From: an uncultured Marinobacter sp.
Lineage (GTDB): Bacteria > Pseudomonadota > Gammaproteobacteria > Pseudomonadales > Oleiphilaceae
Assembly: GCF_913055835.1 (NCBI RefSeq)
Contig: NZ_CAJXKQ010000002.1
Coordinates: 1-64,000 of the forward strand
DNA: 64,000 nucleotides
Direction: 5' to 3'
In this document: in pieces, positions 45,762 through 57,363 of the stretch
How the letters are laid out: each line of letters begins with the position of its first letter
How positions within the stretch are numbered: position 1 is the stretch's first letter
Made by a program: the position numbers and the translations under genes
Notes under the pieces: generated by a model
Database searches by the model: none
What the model was told of the DNA's origin: nothing
What the model saw: the letters and a program-made list of their open reading frames with translations, nothing else

Positions 45762-45857
45762 TGTGGTGGCTCTATCCAAAACACGCTGTGAATACGTCCC
45801 TGTAAGCTCTGCTCCGCCATCCATGGCTCCGCAAGGTTTCGTATAGAGCCACCACAC
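45762..45857. repeat. about 96-base dispersed repeat with GTGGTGGCTCTAT ends
   Basis: Perfect 14-base inverted ends TGTGGTGGCTCTAT (45762-45775) and ATAGAGCCACCACA (45843-45856) enclose 67 bases. The layout and inner text (GAATACGTCCCTGTAAGCTC, GCCATCCATGGCTCC) resemble a repeat I recall from many marine gammaproteobacterial genomes, where it is often misread as short protein extensions. Only one copy is in the window, so the repeat call rests on memory and on the inverted ends. The rest of the 45705-46037 gap shows nothing clear beyond the fabR ribosome site. Confidence 0.55.
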
Positions 45858-46037
45858 CCGGCGCTACCTTGATTCGTGCCCGCTCAAAAATGTTGCGACC
45901 ATAGCGGAAAAGCCGCCCATTATAAACACAATGGCGGTGAAAATCAGGCGTGCCGGCACGCAAATCAAGCGGTCGGATGACTGCAGGTTGGCAGCCAGCT
46001 AGAATGCTTCTTTTTTACCGGCAGATGGAGTCTGAAC

Positions 46038-46655
46038 TTGGCCACCAGAGCGGAGCAGAAACTGAAAACCCGGCGGGCACTGATGGATGCGGCGCTTTCG
46101 CAACTGAGTGCGGATCGGGGCTTTGGGAGCCTGAGCTTGCGGGAAGTTGCCCGAGAGGCGGGCATCGCCCCCACGTCTTTCTACCGCCACTTTGCGGAGC
46201 TTGATGAGCTGGGGCTGGCTCTGGTGGACGAAGGCGGTGTTGCCCTGAGGCAACTGATGCGCCAGGCCCGCAAGCGTATTGCCCGGGACGGTGGCAGCGC
46301 CATTTCCACGTCCGTTGAAACCTTCATGGAGTACCTGGGCAACAATGCAAACCTGTTCCGGCTGATGCTTCGGGAAAGAACCGGGGTATCCAAGCCGTTC
46401 CGGACGGCGGTGAAGGCGGAGATCGATCATTTTGTCACCGAACTGGCGGACGATCTTCGGCGGATTGCCGATGAACAGAGCAGACCACTTTCCGAAGCAA
46501 GGCTGGTGGCCGAAGCCATGGTGACGCTGGTGTTCAACCAGGGTGCCGAGGCACTGGACGCAACGGCCAGGGAACGTGAGGAGCTGAAGGCCAAGCTGAA
46601 AACCGAGCTCAGGATGATTCTGGTCGGCTCCCAGACTCTGGCGAAGCGCCAGTAA
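46038..46655 (+). CDS. fabR: TetR-family fatty-acid desaturation repressor FabR
   Basis: 205 residues, TTG start at 46038 with GGAG seven bases upstream. The helix-turn-helix [21 protein letters not shown] and the following [26 protein letters not shown] and [19 protein letters not shown] segments are nearly those of FabR, which represses unsaturated fatty-acid genes (fabA/fabB) with acyl-ACP. No target gene lies beside it here. Confidence 0.88.
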   Translation: MATRAEQKLKTRRALMDAALSQLSADRGFGSLSLREVAREAGIAPTSFYRHFAELDELGLALVDEGGVALRQLMRQARKRIARDGGSAISTSVETFMEYLGNNANLFRLMLRERTGVSKPFRTAVKAEIDHFVTELADDLRRIADEQSRPLSEARLVAEAMVTLVFNQGAEALDATAREREELKAKLKTELRMILVGSQTLAKRQ

Positions 46656-46667
46656 TCTGAACTGGCT

Positions 46668-47108
46668 TTAAACGCCGGATTCCAGCTCGGCCAGCACGGG
46701 CTCGAGTCTTTGCCGAACCTGCTCCAGCTCGGCATCGGTATAGGGTACCGGCGCTTGTTTGCCCCAGATCGGGCCCGGCCACGCCGGATCGCCCTCAAAT
46801 CGTACGATATGATGAAGATGAAGCTGGGGCACCATGTTGCCAAGGGCCGCGACGTTCATCTTGTCGCCGCCGAAGACATCCATCATGGCTTCGCTGAGCG
46901 CGGAGGACTCGCGGACCAACTGGTGCTGCTGGTCCGCCGACAACTGGTAGATCTCACGGATCCCGGCGACCGCTGGCACCAACAGCACCCAAGGCCAGGT
47001 GCTGTCATTCATCAATCGGATTTCACAAAGCGAGCTGCTTCCGAGGCCAATCGTATCGGCGTTCAGTCGCTCGTGTAACCGGAAAACTGACGGTTCGCTC
47101 ATGCTCAT
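46668..47108 (-). CDS. HIT-family protein
   Basis: 146-residue histidine-triad nucleotide-binding protein; the triad region reads QLHLHHIVRFEGDPAWPGPIW. The N-terminal segment ends STWPWVLLVPAV. Members hydrolyse nucleotide-phosphate adducts; the exact substrate is unknown. Convergent with fabR (12 bases between the stops) and 17 bases upstream of ugd on the same strand. Confidence 0.85.
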   Translation of the reverse strand: MSMSEPSVFRLHERLNADTIGLGSSSLCEIRLMNDSTWPWVLLVPAVAGIREIYQLSADQQHQLVRESSALSEAMMDVFGGDKMNVAALGNMVPQLHLHHIVRFEGDPAWPGPIWGKQAPVPYTDAELEQVRQRLEPVLAELESGV

Positions 47109-47125
47109 CCTCCGATTCTCCGGGT

Positions 47126-48469
47126 TTACTCGGAGTGGAACTGGGTGCGGCCACGGCCAATGGCGTAGTAAATCAGGCCGTAGCGATCCAGCATTTCCGG
47201 CTCGTAAAGGTTGCGGCCGTCGAAGACCACAGGCTCACGAATGGTCGCAGCAATGGATTCGAAGTCCGGCGACCGGAACTCTTTCCACTCGGTGCAGATA
47301 GCGAGAACATCTGCCCCTTTAAGCGCCTGTTCTTTCGTGCCGCACAGGGTCAGACCATCCTGGTCACCATAGATACGCTGGGTTTCTTCCATCGCCTCCG
47401 GATCAAAGGCCTGCACCCTGGCACCCGCCTTCCAGAGATCTTCCATCAACGTGCGGGAGGAAGCTTCACGCATATCATCGGTGTTGGGCTTGAACGCAAG
47501 TCCCCAGAGCGCAACGACCTTGCCATTCAGATCGCCGCCAAAGTAATGGCTGATCTTGTCGAACAGCACGTGTTTCTGGGCATAGTTCACCGATTCAACA
47601 GCGTTCAGCAGTCGTGCCTCGTAGCCGCAATCGCTCGCCGTTCGGGCCAGAGCCTGGACATCCTTCGGGAAACAGGAGCCACCATAACCACAACCCGGGT
47701 AGATGAAGTGATAACCGATCCGCGGATCGGAACCAATACCACGGCGTACGGCTTCGATATCGGCGCCCAACCGCTCTGCCAGATTGGCGATTTCGTTCAT
47801 GAAGCTGATCTTGGTGGCCAGCATCGAGTTGGCCGCATACTTGGTGAGCTCCGCAGACCGAAGATCCATAAAGATCATCCGGTCATGATTGCGGTTGAAC
47901 GGGTAGTAGACTTCCCGCAGCAATTCCGCAGCCCGCTCACTGTCGGTACCAACGACAATACGATCAGGCTTCATGAAATCATTGATGGCAGCGCCTTCCT
48001 TGAGAAACTCCGGGTTGGAAACCACATCAAAATCAAGCTCCAGACCGCGACGATCCAACTGGGCGCGAACCGCAGCCCGGACCTTGTCGCCGGTACCCAC
48101 CGGTACCGTGGACTTGTCGACCACCACCTTGTAGTCCTCCATGTGTTCACCAATGGAACGGGCTACGGCAGTAACATACTGGAGGTCGGCAGAACCATCT
48201 TCATCCGGAGGCGTACCTACAGCGATAAACTGAAGCGTGCCGTGGCGAACGGCCTCCTCGGTATCTGTTGTGAAAGAAAGACGTCCGGCTTCCACAGTGT
48301 GTTTTACGATATTGTCCAGGCCAGGCTCATAGATGGGAATCTGGCCATTCTTGAGCTTCTCAATCTTGCCCTGGTCAACATCCATACACAGAACATGATG
48401 ACCAACATCCGCCAGACAGGCGCCGGTCACTAGTCCTACATAGCCTGTCCCGAAAATCGTTATTTTCAT
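47126..48469 (-). CDS. ugd: UDP-glucose 6-dehydrogenase
   Basis: 447 residues. N-terminal Rossmann [45 protein letters not shown], the catalytic Cys266 in [14 protein letters not shown] and the C-terminal UDP-binding [18 protein letters not shown]. Oxidises UDP-glucose (from GalU) to UDP-glucuronate, the substrate of the epimerase at 25822. 37 bases after galE, so probably one transcript. Confidence 0.95.
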   Translation of the reverse strand: MKITIFGTGYVGLVTGACLADVGHHVLCMDVDQGKIEKLKNGQIPIYEPGLDNIVKHTVEAGRLSFTTDTEEAVRHGTLQFIAVGTPPDEDGSADLQYVTAVARSIGEHMEDYKVVVDKSTVPVGTGDKVRAAVRAQLDRRGLELDFDVVSNPEFLKEGAAINDFMKPDRIVVGTDSERAAELLREVYYPFNRNHDRMIFMDLRSAELTKYAANSMLATKISFMNEIANLAERLGADIEAVRRGIGSDPRIGYHFIYPGCGYGGSCFPKDVQALARTASDCGYEARLLNAVESVNYAQKHVLFDKISHYFGGDLNGKVVALWGLAFKPNTDDMREASSRTLMEDLWKAGARVQAFDPEAMEETQRIYGDQDGLTLCGTKEQALKGADVLAICTEWKEFRSPDFESIAATIREPVVFDGRNLYEPEMLDRYGLIYYAIGRGRTQFHSE

Positions 48470-48506
48470 CCTTTAAATCCCGATACAAATACAGAAAAGT
48501 TAAGAG

Positions 48507-49502
48507 TTATTGGGTGTTGTCGGCTTTTTTCTTCTGCCAGATCGCTTCCCACGCCAGGGCCGTGCCGACAATCGTTTCGAGGTTGTCGTAGTCCGGCTGC
48601 CAGCCCAGGGTCTGGCGGATAAGCGTGTTGTCCGCCATCAAAGCCGACGGGTCGCCGGCGCGGCGACCGGTTTCCGTAACCGGGAAATCAACGCCGGATT
48701 GCGCCTTGACCACATCAATCACTTCCCGGACCGTAAAGCCGCGACCATACCCGCAATTCATGACCTTCGAATGACCGCCTTCTGACATATAGTCCAGCGC
48801 CATCACATGAGCCTTGGCCAGGTCCTCTACGTGGATGTAGTCGCGAATGCAGGTGCCATCCCGGGTATCGTAGTCGGTGCCGAACACGCTCATACCCTCG
48901 CGCTGCCCGGTCACGCATTCGCAGGCCACCTTGATCAGATGGGTGGCTTCGGGCGTGGCCTGCCCCAGCAGCCCTTCCGGATTCGCGCCTGCCACATTAA
49001 AGTAACGGAGAATCACATAATTGAGGCTGGAAGCTGCGGCCAGATCCATGATCATCCGCTCGCTCATCATCTTGGACGCACCGTAGGGGTTGATCGGAGC
49101 CAGCGGCAGATCCTCGGTGAGCACCGTTTGCTCCGGCATGCCATATACGGCCGCAGTGGAGGAAAACACCATGTAGGGCACTTCGTATCTTTCGACCGCT
49201 TTCAGGAGGTTCAGGGTATTGCGGGTATTGTTGCTGTAATACTTAAGGGGGTTGGCGACAGACTCCGGCACCACAATATTGGCCGCGAAATGCAGAACCG
49301 CCTCAAACCGGTGACGGGAGAATAGATCTTCGATTGCCGCTTCGTCGGCCAGATCCCCGACCACCAGCTCGCCGGCTGTCACCGCCCAGCGGTAGCCTGT
49401 GGAGAGGTTATCGAACACCACGATGTCGTGACCGGCCTCGCCTAGCTGGCGAACCACATGACTGCCAATATACCCGGCTCCGCCGGTAACGAGGACTTTC
49501 AT
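48507..49502 (-). CDS. galE: UDP-glucose 4-epimerase GalE
   Basis: 331-residue extended SDR: VLVTGGAGYIGSHVVRQL, DNLSTGYRWAV, FSSTAAVYGMPEQ and YGASKMMSERM (catalytic Tyr and Lys), then RYFNVAGANPEGLLGQ and RDYIHVEDLAKAHV, all hallmarks of GalE. Interconverts UDP-glucose and UDP-galactose. Between tadA and ugd; the tadA stop is 9 bases before its start. Confidence 0.93.
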   Translation of the reverse strand: MKVLVTGGAGYIGSHVVRQLGEAGHDIVVFDNLSTGYRWAVTAGELVVGDLADEAAIEDLFSRHRFEAVLHFAANIVVPESVANPLKYYSNNTRNTLNLLKAVERYEVPYMVFSSTAAVYGMPEQTVLTEDLPLAPINPYGASKMMSERMIMDLAAASSLNYVILRYFNVAGANPEGLLGQATPEATHLIKVACECVTGQREGMSVFGTDYDTRDGTCIRDYIHVEDLAKAHVMALDYMSEGGHSKVMNCGYGRGFTVREVIDVVKAQSGVDFPVTETGRRAGDPSALMADNTLIRQTLGWQPDYDNLETIVGTALAWEAIWQKKKADNTQ

Positions 49503-49511
49503 AGGCGAGAA

Positions 49512-50012
49512 CTACTCCTTCCCTGAAGGTTGTTTGCGCAGACGCCGGATCTCTGCCCGCCGCCGACTGAAAAATTCACTGATTACCCGGCCGCACTGAT
49601 CTGCAAGCACACCGCCAACAGCCGTTACGTCCCAGTTCAGATGGGGCTCATCCAGAGTTCGACGTGCGGACTCTATTGCGCCCGCCTTCGGCTCACTGGC
49701 ACCGTAAACGAGCCGACTGATACGACCATGAACGATGGCGCCCACGCACATGGTACAGGGCTCCAGAGTAACGTAAAGCGTGGCACCGGGCAGCCGATAA
49801 TTGCCTACCCGGGCGGCGGCATCGCGCAGCGCCCGGATTTCGGCATGGGCCGTGGGGTCGCAACCGGAAATCGGCGCGTTAAAACCCGCGCCGATTTCCT
49901 TGCCATCCAGAACCACCACGGCACCAACTGGCACTTCGCCTTTGGCTGCAGCTTCGCCCGCCAGCTGCAGTGCGCGGCTCATCCAGCATTCGTCAGTGCG
50001 CTCCTCTGACAT
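49512..50012 (-). CDS. tadA: tRNA-specific adenosine deaminase TadA
   Basis: 166 residues. Zinc site HAEIRALRDA (His and catalytic Glu) and PCTMCVGAIVHGRI (two Cys). Converts A34 to inosine in tRNA-Arg(ACG), needed to read CGC/CGA codons. MSRALQLAGEAAAKGEVPVGAVVV matches the family start after a 10-residue lead. Confidence 0.93.
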   Translation of the reverse strand: MSEERTDECWMSRALQLAGEAAAKGEVPVGAVVVLDGKEIGAGFNAPISGCDPTAHAEIRALRDAAARVGNYRLPGATLYVTLEPCTMCVGAIVHGRISRLVYGASEPKAGAIESARRTLDEPHLNWDVTAVGGVLADQCGRVISEFFSRRRAEIRRLRKQPSGKE

Positions 50013-50037
50013 TGTTGTCCCCCGGGCCCTCTAAAAC

Positions 50038-50067
50038 AGGGTCAGAAGAAAGCGTCCTTCTGCCCCC
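50038..50067. repeat. GGGGTCAGAAG palindromic repeat, copy 3 (degenerate)
   Basis: AGGGTCAGAAGAAAGC and CCTTCTGCCCCC form an imperfect palindrome like those at 2813 and 22615. It lies in the guaA-tadA gap, 18 bases beyond the guaA stop. Confidence 0.6.
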
Positions 50068-50085
50068 TTGTTCCGGCAGATTAGA

Positions 50086-51663
50086 TTATTCCCACTCGAT
50101 AGTGGCGGGCGGCTTGGACGACACATCGTAGGTCACCCGGGAAACGCCGGTGATCTCATTGATGATCCGGTTGGAAACGGTTTCGAGGAGATCGTAAGGC
50201 AGATGCGCCCAACGGGCGGTCATGAAATCGATGGTTTCAACGGCACGCAGGGCCACTACGTATTCATAGCGACGGGCGTCCCCTACAACGCCGACCGACT
50301 TGACCGGCAGGAATACCGCAAAGGCCTGACTGGTCTTGTGGTAGAAGTCCGCACGATGGAGCTCTTCCAGGAAAATGGCGTCAGCCTTGCGCAAGATATC
50401 GGCGTATTCCTTTTTCACTTCGCCAAGAATACGCACGCCCAGTCCAGGCCCCGGGAACGGGTGACGGTAAACCATATCGTAAGGCAAGCCGAGCTCCAGA
50501 CCGATCCGGCGCACCTCATCCTTGAACAGCTCTCGCAGGGGCTCCACCAGCTTCATTTTCATGGTTTCTGGCAGGCCGCCCACATTGTGGTGGGACTTGA
50601 TAACGTGAGCCTTGCCAGTCTTGGAGGCGGCAGATTCGATCACGTCCGGATAGATCGTGCCCTGGGCCAGCCAGTTCACATCCTTGATATTGGCCGCCTC
50701 ATCGTCGAACACGTCGATAAAGGTGTTGCCGATGATCTTGCGTTTCTGTTCGGGATCACTGACGCCCTTGAGCTTCGACAGGAACAGGTCTTCGGCATCA
50801 ACACGAATGACCTTTACACCCATGTTACTGGCAAACATATCCATCACCTGGTCGCCTTCGTGAAGACGCAGGAGGCCGTTGTCCACGAACACGCAGGTAA
50901 GCTGATCACCAATTGCCCGGTGCAGCAGTGCAGCTGTTACCGAGGAGTCGACGCCACCAGACAATCCCAACAAAACCTTGTCGCTGCCGACTTGCTCGCG
51001 AATCTGCTGAACGGCGTCATCGACGATCTTTGCAGGTGTCCACAGGGCTTCGCATTTACAGATATTCAGGATGAAATGCTCGAGAATCCGTTTGCCCTGG
51101 AGGGTGTGGGTGACCTCGGGATGAAACTGAACACCATACAGGTTCCGACTGAGATCCTGCATTGCAGAAATCGGCGCGCTTTCGGTAGAGGCCAGCAACT
51201 CGAAGCCTTCGGGCATGGCCACAACCTTGTCACCGTGGCTCATCCACACATCCAGCAACGACTCACCGGCCGGTGTCAGATGGTCGGTGATATCCGCCAG
51301 CAACGGCCCCTTGGCCCGCACCTTGACTTGAGCATAGCCGAACTCACGTTTCTCGGAGCTGGCAACGCGGCCACCAAGTTGTTCAGCCATGGTCTGCATG
51401 CCGTAGCAGATGCCGAGAATGGGGATGCCACGATCAAACAGCCCTTCCGGCGCTCGGGGACCGCCAAGTTGAGTTACCGACTCCGGCCCACCCGCAAGAA
51501 TAATCCCCTTGGGATTGAATTCATTGAGCTCGTCCTCGGTAATATCGAACGCTTTGATCTCACAGTAAACGCCAATTTCCCGCACACGGCGGGCAATCAG
51601 CTGGGTGTACTGGGAACCGAAATCGAGAATCAGGATGCGGTGGTCGTGAATGTTCTGGGCCAT
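50086..51663 (-). CDS. guaA: GMP synthase (glutamine-hydrolysing) GuaA
   Basis: 525 residues: class I glutamine amidotransferase (about 1-205; nucleophile in [10 protein letters not shown], then HPEVTHT), ATP-pyrophosphatase with [18 protein letters not shown], and the C-terminal dimerization domain ending PATIEWE. Aminates XMP from GuaB. 62 bases behind guaB with a GC-rich hairpin between them. Confidence 0.97.
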   Translation of the reverse strand: MAQNIHDHRILILDFGSQYTQLIARRVREIGVYCEIKAFDITEDELNEFNPKGIILAGGPESVTQLGGPRAPEGLFDRGIPILGICYGMQTMAEQLGGRVASSEKREFGYAQVKVRAKGPLLADITDHLTPAGESLLDVWMSHGDKVVAMPEGFELLASTESAPISAMQDLSRNLYGVQFHPEVTHTLQGKRILEHFILNICKCEALWTPAKIVDDAVQQIREQVGSDKVLLGLSGGVDSSVTAALLHRAIGDQLTCVFVDNGLLRLHEGDQVMDMFASNMGVKVIRVDAEDLFLSKLKGVSDPEQKRKIIGNTFIDVFDDEAANIKDVNWLAQGTIYPDVIESAASKTGKAHVIKSHHNVGGLPETMKMKLVEPLRELFKDEVRRIGLELGLPYDMVYRHPFPGPGLGVRILGEVKKEYADILRKADAIFLEELHRADFYHKTSQAFAVFLPVKSVGVVGDARRYEYVVALRAVETIDFMTARWAHLPYDLLETVSNRIINEITGVSRVTYDVSSKPPATIEWE

Positions 51664-51688
51664 GGAGTCCTCGGAGCTGAATAAACAA

Positions 51689-51709
51689 CGCGGCCCTCTG
51701 GGGGCCGCG
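51689..51709 (-). other. GC-rich hairpin between guaB and guaA
   Basis: CGCGGCCC and GGGCCGCG arms (8 base pairs) with a 5-base loop in the guaB-guaA gap. On the minus strand only TTGTTTATT follows, so it is at best a leaky terminator; it may lower guaA expression relative to guaB or protect the guaB mRNA end. Confidence 0.5.
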
Positions 51710-51725
51710 TCTGGTAGGGCAATGG

Positions 51726-53264
<1,539 letters not shown>

Positions 53265-53275
53265 TTAATCGATCT

Positions 53276-53304
53276 ATTATAATGGGGCTCTCGGGGACAG
53301 TAAA
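53276..53304 (-). promoter_or_regulatory. sigma-70 promoter of guaB
   Basis: Minus strand -35 TTTACT (53304-53299), spacer of 17, -10 TATAAT (53281-53276). Predicted start near 53269, 80 bases before the guaB ATG. A plus-strand TATAAT at 53278-53283 overlaps it and could serve xseA, whose -35 is not clear. Confidence 0.65.
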
Positions 53305-53381
53305 CCGGCCCGTTTTTAAGGTTCGATTGCATCTTTTTGAAATTTCGCTATTTTTACCCTCCCTTTTTTCGGCTATTGCGT

Positions 53382-54770
53382 ATGTATAACGACGGATCAG
53401 GACCGGCGACCCCGCATCTTCAGGACACCCGGCCCCGGGCACTCAGTGTCAGTGAGCTGAACCACCAGGCCAGACACCTTCTGGAATCCAGCTTCATGCA
53501 GGTATGGGTTGAAGGAGAACTCTCCGGATTCTCACGCCCCTCCTCCGGTCACTGGTACTTTTCCCTGAAAGACCGGAAGTGCCAGGTGCGATGCGCCATG
53601 TTCCGGGGGATGAACCAGCGTATCAGGACGCTTCCCAAGGAGGGCGACCAGGTTCGGATTCGCGGCAGGGTGACCCTCTACGAAAACCGGGGCGACTTCC
53701 AGATCATCGTCGAGCATATTGAGCCCGCGGGCCTCGGCGCTTTGCAACAGGCATTCGAGGAACTCAAACGCAAACTGCTCGCCGAGGGGCTTTTTGAACA
53801 GGCCCGCAAGAAACCTCTGCCCTCACTGCCCAGACACATTGGCGTAGTCACCTCACCCACCGGCGCCGCGATTCACGACATTCTCACCGTTCTGGCGCGG
53901 CGGTGCCCCGCTATACCGGTAACGCTCTACCCCACGGCCGTCCAGGGCAAGGCGGCGACTGCTGACATAGTACGAGCCATTGAAGCTGCCCAGAACCACG
54001 GTGTTGCCGATGTACTGATTATCGGTCGTGGCGGTGGCTCCCTGGAGGATCTCTGGTGCTTCAATGAAGAGTCGGTTGCACGCGCCATTGCCGCTTGCAG
54101 TATTCCCACAGTCAGCGCGGTCGGACATGAGGTGGATGTCACCATTGCAGATTTCGTGGCCGATCTTCGGGCACCAACGCCTTCGGCCGCGGCCGAAAAG
54201 ATTTCACCGGATCAGTCTGACTGGCTCAGACAGCTCCGTGAGCGGGAACTCAGACTATCCACTGCCATGGGCCTCGCTCTGAAGCGCCTGGGCACCCAGC
54301 TTGGGCATCTGGGCGCGAGACTGCGGGACCCCAGAAGGGAGCTTCTGGAAAAAGCCCAGCGCATGGATGAATTGGAGTTGCGGCTTCAGAAAGCCATCCG
54401 ACAGCGCCTCACAACCCTTGGCGTACACAACGATCACCTGAGCCAGAGGCTGGCCATGCAGTCACCCCGCCGACAGCTGTCGGAGAGTCAGGAAGCTCTC
54501 CGGCGCGTGAGCGAGCGACTGGCCTCAGTAATGCGACAGGATCTGAAACAACGTCGCGACAACCTGGAACATGCGGCGAAGACCCTGAATGTGGTCAGTC
54601 CCCTGGCGACGCTTGGACGAGGGTATTCCATCGTACGCGACAAGAGCGGGAACATTCTCCGAGATGCCTCGGGCGTTAAACCGGGCGATACCATTTCAGC
54701 CCGTGTTTCGAGAGGTGAAATGACTGCGAAGGTGACTTCAGTCAAATCTGAAGAAGAAACTGGCCCCTAG
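53382..54770 (+). CDS. xseA: exodeoxyribonuclease VII large subunit XseA
   Basis: 462 residues from ATG 53382. N-terminal OB domain ([46 protein letters not shown]) followed by the catalytic region ([66 protein letters not shown] in two parts) and a long coiled coil with many Arg/Gln/Leu. The small subunit xseB is not in the window. Divergent from guaB as in many gammaproteobacteria. Confidence 0.94.
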   Translation: MYNDGSGPATPHLQDTRPRALSVSELNHQARHLLESSFMQVWVEGELSGFSRPSSGHWYFSLKDRKCQVRCAMFRGMNQRIRTLPKEGDQVRIRGRVTLYENRGDFQIIVEHIEPAGLGALQQAFEELKRKLLAEGLFEQARKKPLPSLPRHIGVVTSPTGAAIHDILTVLARRCPAIPVTLYPTAVQGKAATADIVRAIEAAQNHGVADVLIIGRGGGSLEDLWCFNEESVARAIAACSIPTVSAVGHEVDVTIADFVADLRAPTPSAAAEKISPDQSDWLRQLRERELRLSTAMGLALKRLGTQLGHLGARLRDPRRELLEKAQRMDELELRLQKAIRQRLTTLGVHNDHLSQRLAMQSPRRQLSESQEALRRVSERLASVMRQDLKQRRDNLEHAAKTLNVVSPLATLGRGYSIVRDKSGNILRDASGVKPGDTISARVSRGEMTAKVTSVKSEEETGP

Positions 54771-54873
54771 AACCCTCAGACTAAGCCAATGGTCTACTAG
54801 TCCATGATTTCAAACGGCCTAAAGTTGTCAGGAAACGAACTAAAACAACAACAGGCACGATGAGGTGGAATGT

Positions 54874-56748
54874 ATGGACTACCACTCAGAGTTCCGGCGG
54901 TCGATAGACAAACCGGACGAATTCTGGCGTGAACAGGCGGAAAAAATTGACTGGATCGAACCGCCGAAAACCATCTGGCAGCCAACCGACAACGGCCACG
55001 GGCAGTGGTTCCCTGACGGCACCCTGAACACCTGCGATGTGGCGCTGGATGCCAACATCCGCGCAGGACGTGGTGAGCAGAAAGCCCTGATCTACGATTC
55101 TCCGGTTACCGATACCCAGCGCAGCTACACGTACAACGAGCTCACCGATGAAGTTGCACGATTTGCCGGCGCCCTGAAGGACCGCGGTATCACCAAGGGC
55201 GACCGGGTCATCATCTACATGCCAATGATCCCGGAAGCCGTTATCGCAATGCTGGGCTGCGCGCGGATCGGTGCCATCCACTCCGTGGTCTTTGGCGGTT
55301 TTGCAGCCCATGAACTTGCGGTTCGCATTGACGACGCCAAACCCAAGGCGGTAATTACCGCCTCCTGCGGCATCGAAGTTACCCGGGTGATCGAGTACAA
55401 GCCGTTGGTCAACAAGGCCATTGACCAGGCCAGCCACAAACCGGAAACCTGCATCGTGTACCAGCGCCCCCAGGTGCAAGCCGATCTTCAGGCCGGCCGG
55501 GACCATGACTGGAACGAGCTCATGAAAACGGCCAAGGCGGCCAACCCGGTGCCCGTCAAGTCTACCGACCCTCTCTATATCCTTTACACCTCGGGCACCA
55601 CCGGTAAGCCCAAGGGTGTGGTTCGTGACAACGGTGGCCACGCGGTTGCGCTGAACTACAGCATGAAGCTGGTCTACGACGCCAAACCCGGTGATGTTTA
55701 TTGGGCAGCTTCCGACGTTGGCTGGGTCGTTGGCCATAGCTACATTGTTTACGCCCCGCTGTTTGCCGGCTGCACCACCATCCTGTACGAAGGCAAGCCG
55801 GTGAAAACGCCGGATGCGGGTGCCTTCTGGCGGGTGGTTCAGGACCACAAGGTGAACATGCTGTTTACCGCGCCCACCGCATTCCGCGCCGTCCGCAAGG
55901 AGGATCCGGAAGCGGATCAGCTGTCACGCTATGACATAAGTTCACTGAAGCGCCTGTTCCTGGCCGGCGAACGCCTGGATCCAGCCACCTATGAGTGGCT
56001 GAAGGAACACACCGGCCTGCCAGTGCTTGACCACTGGTGGCAAACCGAAACCGGATGGGCCATTTGCTGCAACCCGGTGGGCATCGAACTGATGGCCACC
56101 AAGCCGGGCTCGGCAACCGTACCCTCCCCAGGTTACAACGTTCAGGTGGTAGACATGAACGGCAGCCAGATGCCCGCAGGCGAGCAGGGTCAGATTGCTG
56201 TAAAACTGCCGCTGCCACCTGGCTGCATGATGACCGTCTGGGGCGACGACGAGCGCTTCCGCAAAACCTACCTCGAGCCCATCTCAGGCTTTTACAGCTC
56301 CGGAGATGGCGGTTTCATCGACGACGACGGCTATGTGTTTGTCATGGGCCGCACCGATGATGTGATCAATGTGGCCGGGCACCGGCTGTCCACCGGCGAG
56401 ATGGAAGAAGTCGTTGCCTCCCATCCCGCGGTGGCCGAATGCTGCGTCGTTGGTGCTCACGATGACATGAAGGGACAGATCCCCATCGGCCTGGTCCTCA
56501 TCAAGGATGGCGCAACCATCGACCATGACGAACTGGAAGACGAGCTGGTCGAGATGGTCCGTGACAAGATCGGTGCCATTGCCTGCTTCCGCCGGGCACT
56601 GGTGGTGGAACGACTGCCAAAGACCCGCTCCGGCAAGATCCTGAGACGGGTTATCCGGCAGATCGCTGATGGCGAGGAATACTCGGTGCCCAGCACCATT
56701 GATGACCCGGCCATACTGGAAGAAATCAGCGAGCAATTCCGCCACTGA
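54874..56748 (+). CDS. prpE: propionyl-CoA synthetase (PrpE-type acyl-CoA ligase)
   Basis: 624 residues from ATG 54874 (a GTG at 54865 is possible). Acetyl-CoA-synthetase-family adenylating enzyme: FRRSIDKPDEFWREQAEKIDW, YILYTSGTTGKPKGVVRDNGG, WWQTETGWAICC, GRTDDVINVAGHRLSTGEMEE and the acetylation-site KTRSGKILRR near the end. Length and the PSTIDDPAILEEI tail are those of PrpE, not Acs (about 650). It would supply propionyl-CoA to PrpC. It stands alone, far from the prp operon. Confidence 0.85.
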   Translation: MDYHSEFRRSIDKPDEFWREQAEKIDWIEPPKTIWQPTDNGHGQWFPDGTLNTCDVALDANIRAGRGEQKALIYDSPVTDTQRSYTYNELTDEVARFAGALKDRGITKGDRVIIYMPMIPEAVIAMLGCARIGAIHSVVFGGFAAHELAVRIDDAKPKAVITASCGIEVTRVIEYKPLVNKAIDQASHKPETCIVYQRPQVQADLQAGRDHDWNELMKTAKAANPVPVKSTDPLYILYTSGTTGKPKGVVRDNGGHAVALNYSMKLVYDAKPGDVYWAASDVGWVVGHSYIVYAPLFAGCTTILYEGKPVKTPDAGAFWRVVQDHKVNMLFTAPTAFRAVRKEDPEADQLSRYDISSLKRLFLAGERLDPATYEWLKEHTGLPVLDHWWQTETGWAICCNPVGIELMATKPGSATVPSPGYNVQVVDMNGSQMPAGEQGQIAVKLPLPPGCMMTVWGDDERFRKTYLEPISGFYSSGDGGFIDDDGYVFVMGRTDDVINVAGHRLSTGEMEEVVASHPAVAECCVVGAHDDMKGQIPIGLVLIKDGATIDHDELEDELVEMVRDKIGAIACFRRALVVERLPKTRSGKILRRVIRQIADGEEYSVPSTIDDPAILEEISEQFRH

Positions 56749-56767
56749 CAACGGCGCTCTGAACCCT

Positions 56768-56802
56768 GCCTGTCCCCACTGAACCGGGGGCGGGCATTTT
56801 TT
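56768..56802 (+). terminator. terminator of prpE
   Basis: GCCTGTCCCC and GGGGGCGGGC stem with G-U pairs, loop ACTGAACC, followed by ATTTTTT. 19 bases after the prpE stop. Confidence 0.8.
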
Positions 56803-56869
56803 GTTCAATCAAATCCCAAGCCGTTGTTTTTGCCCACAATAAAACCTGCATGAAAGGTGCAAAATTTCG

Positions 56870-56897
56870 TTGACGCCCCCCAAAGTCGGTCTATACT
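56870..56897 (+). promoter_or_regulatory. promoter of the cold-shock gene with a long 5' leader
   Basis: -35 TTGACG (56870-56875), spacer 16, -10 TATACT (56892-56897). The start near 56904 leaves about 160 untranslated bases before the ATG at 57064, as in csp mRNAs whose leaders change structure with temperature. The 56749-57063 gap otherwise holds only the prpE terminator. Confidence 0.65.
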
Positions 56898-57063
56898 GAA
56901 ATTGCTGTGAAAATACAGCGGTATTTGGTGAATGCGTTTCAACGTCCTGCCGAAGTGCTCTTCGTTGCCCCTTCCTCAGTACTCTCTGGATTTCTCAGCA
57001 ACGATTCCATGTGGAATTTTGAAGGTCCCGTGAGGGCAAATTACAGAAAGACAGGAAAGATCA

Positions 57064-57273
57064 ATGTCCGATACTAAAACCGGCCACGTAAAGTGGTTTA
57101 ACGAATCAAAAGGCTTCGGCTTTATCGCTCAGGACGGTGGCAGCGACGTGTTTGTTCACTACAGCGCAATCAACGCAAGCGGTTTCCGCACCCTGACCGA
57201 AGGCCAGCAGGTGCAGTTCACCGTGACACAGGGCCCGAAAGGCCCGCAGGCGGAAAACGTTACCCCGGTCTGA
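57064..57273 (+). CDS. CspA-family cold-shock protein
   Basis: 69-residue single-stranded nucleic acid-binding protein: [20 protein letters not shown] contains RNP1 (KGFGFI), and DVFVHYSAI is RNP2. Five-stranded OB fold, ends [15 protein letters not shown] precedes the ATG. Whether it is cold-induced or constitutive (CspD/E-like) cannot be told, but the long leader fits regulation. Confidence 0.95.
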   Translation: MSDTKTGHVKWFNESKGFGFIAQDGGSDVFVHYSAINASGFRTLTEGQQVQFTVTQGPKGPQAENVTPV

Positions 57274-57318
57274 GGGTCTACGCTCCGTCCTTTGCCCCTC
57301 ACGGGCATCGGAAAATCA

Positions 57319-57344
57319 ACAAGCCGGCACTCGTGCCGGCTTGT
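57319..57344. terminator. hairpin between csp and leuA
   Basis: Perfect 12-base arms ACAAGCCGGCAC and GTGCCGGCTTGT around TC, between the convergent csp and leuA genes. There is no clear T-run on either side (TTGTGT and TTGTTGATT only), so it may act as a weak bidirectional terminator or RNA stabiliser. Confidence 0.6.
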
Positions 57345-57363
57345 GTCGTCTGGGCGGTAGGTT

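Noticed and set aside
45772..45963. 63-codon minus-strand frame upstream of aspS
   Set aside because: It lies over the inverted-ended repeat; no ribosome site and no conserved domain.
50068..51684. 538-codon plus-strand frame opposite guaA
   Set aside because: Antisense shadow; GuaA on the other strand is complete and conserved.
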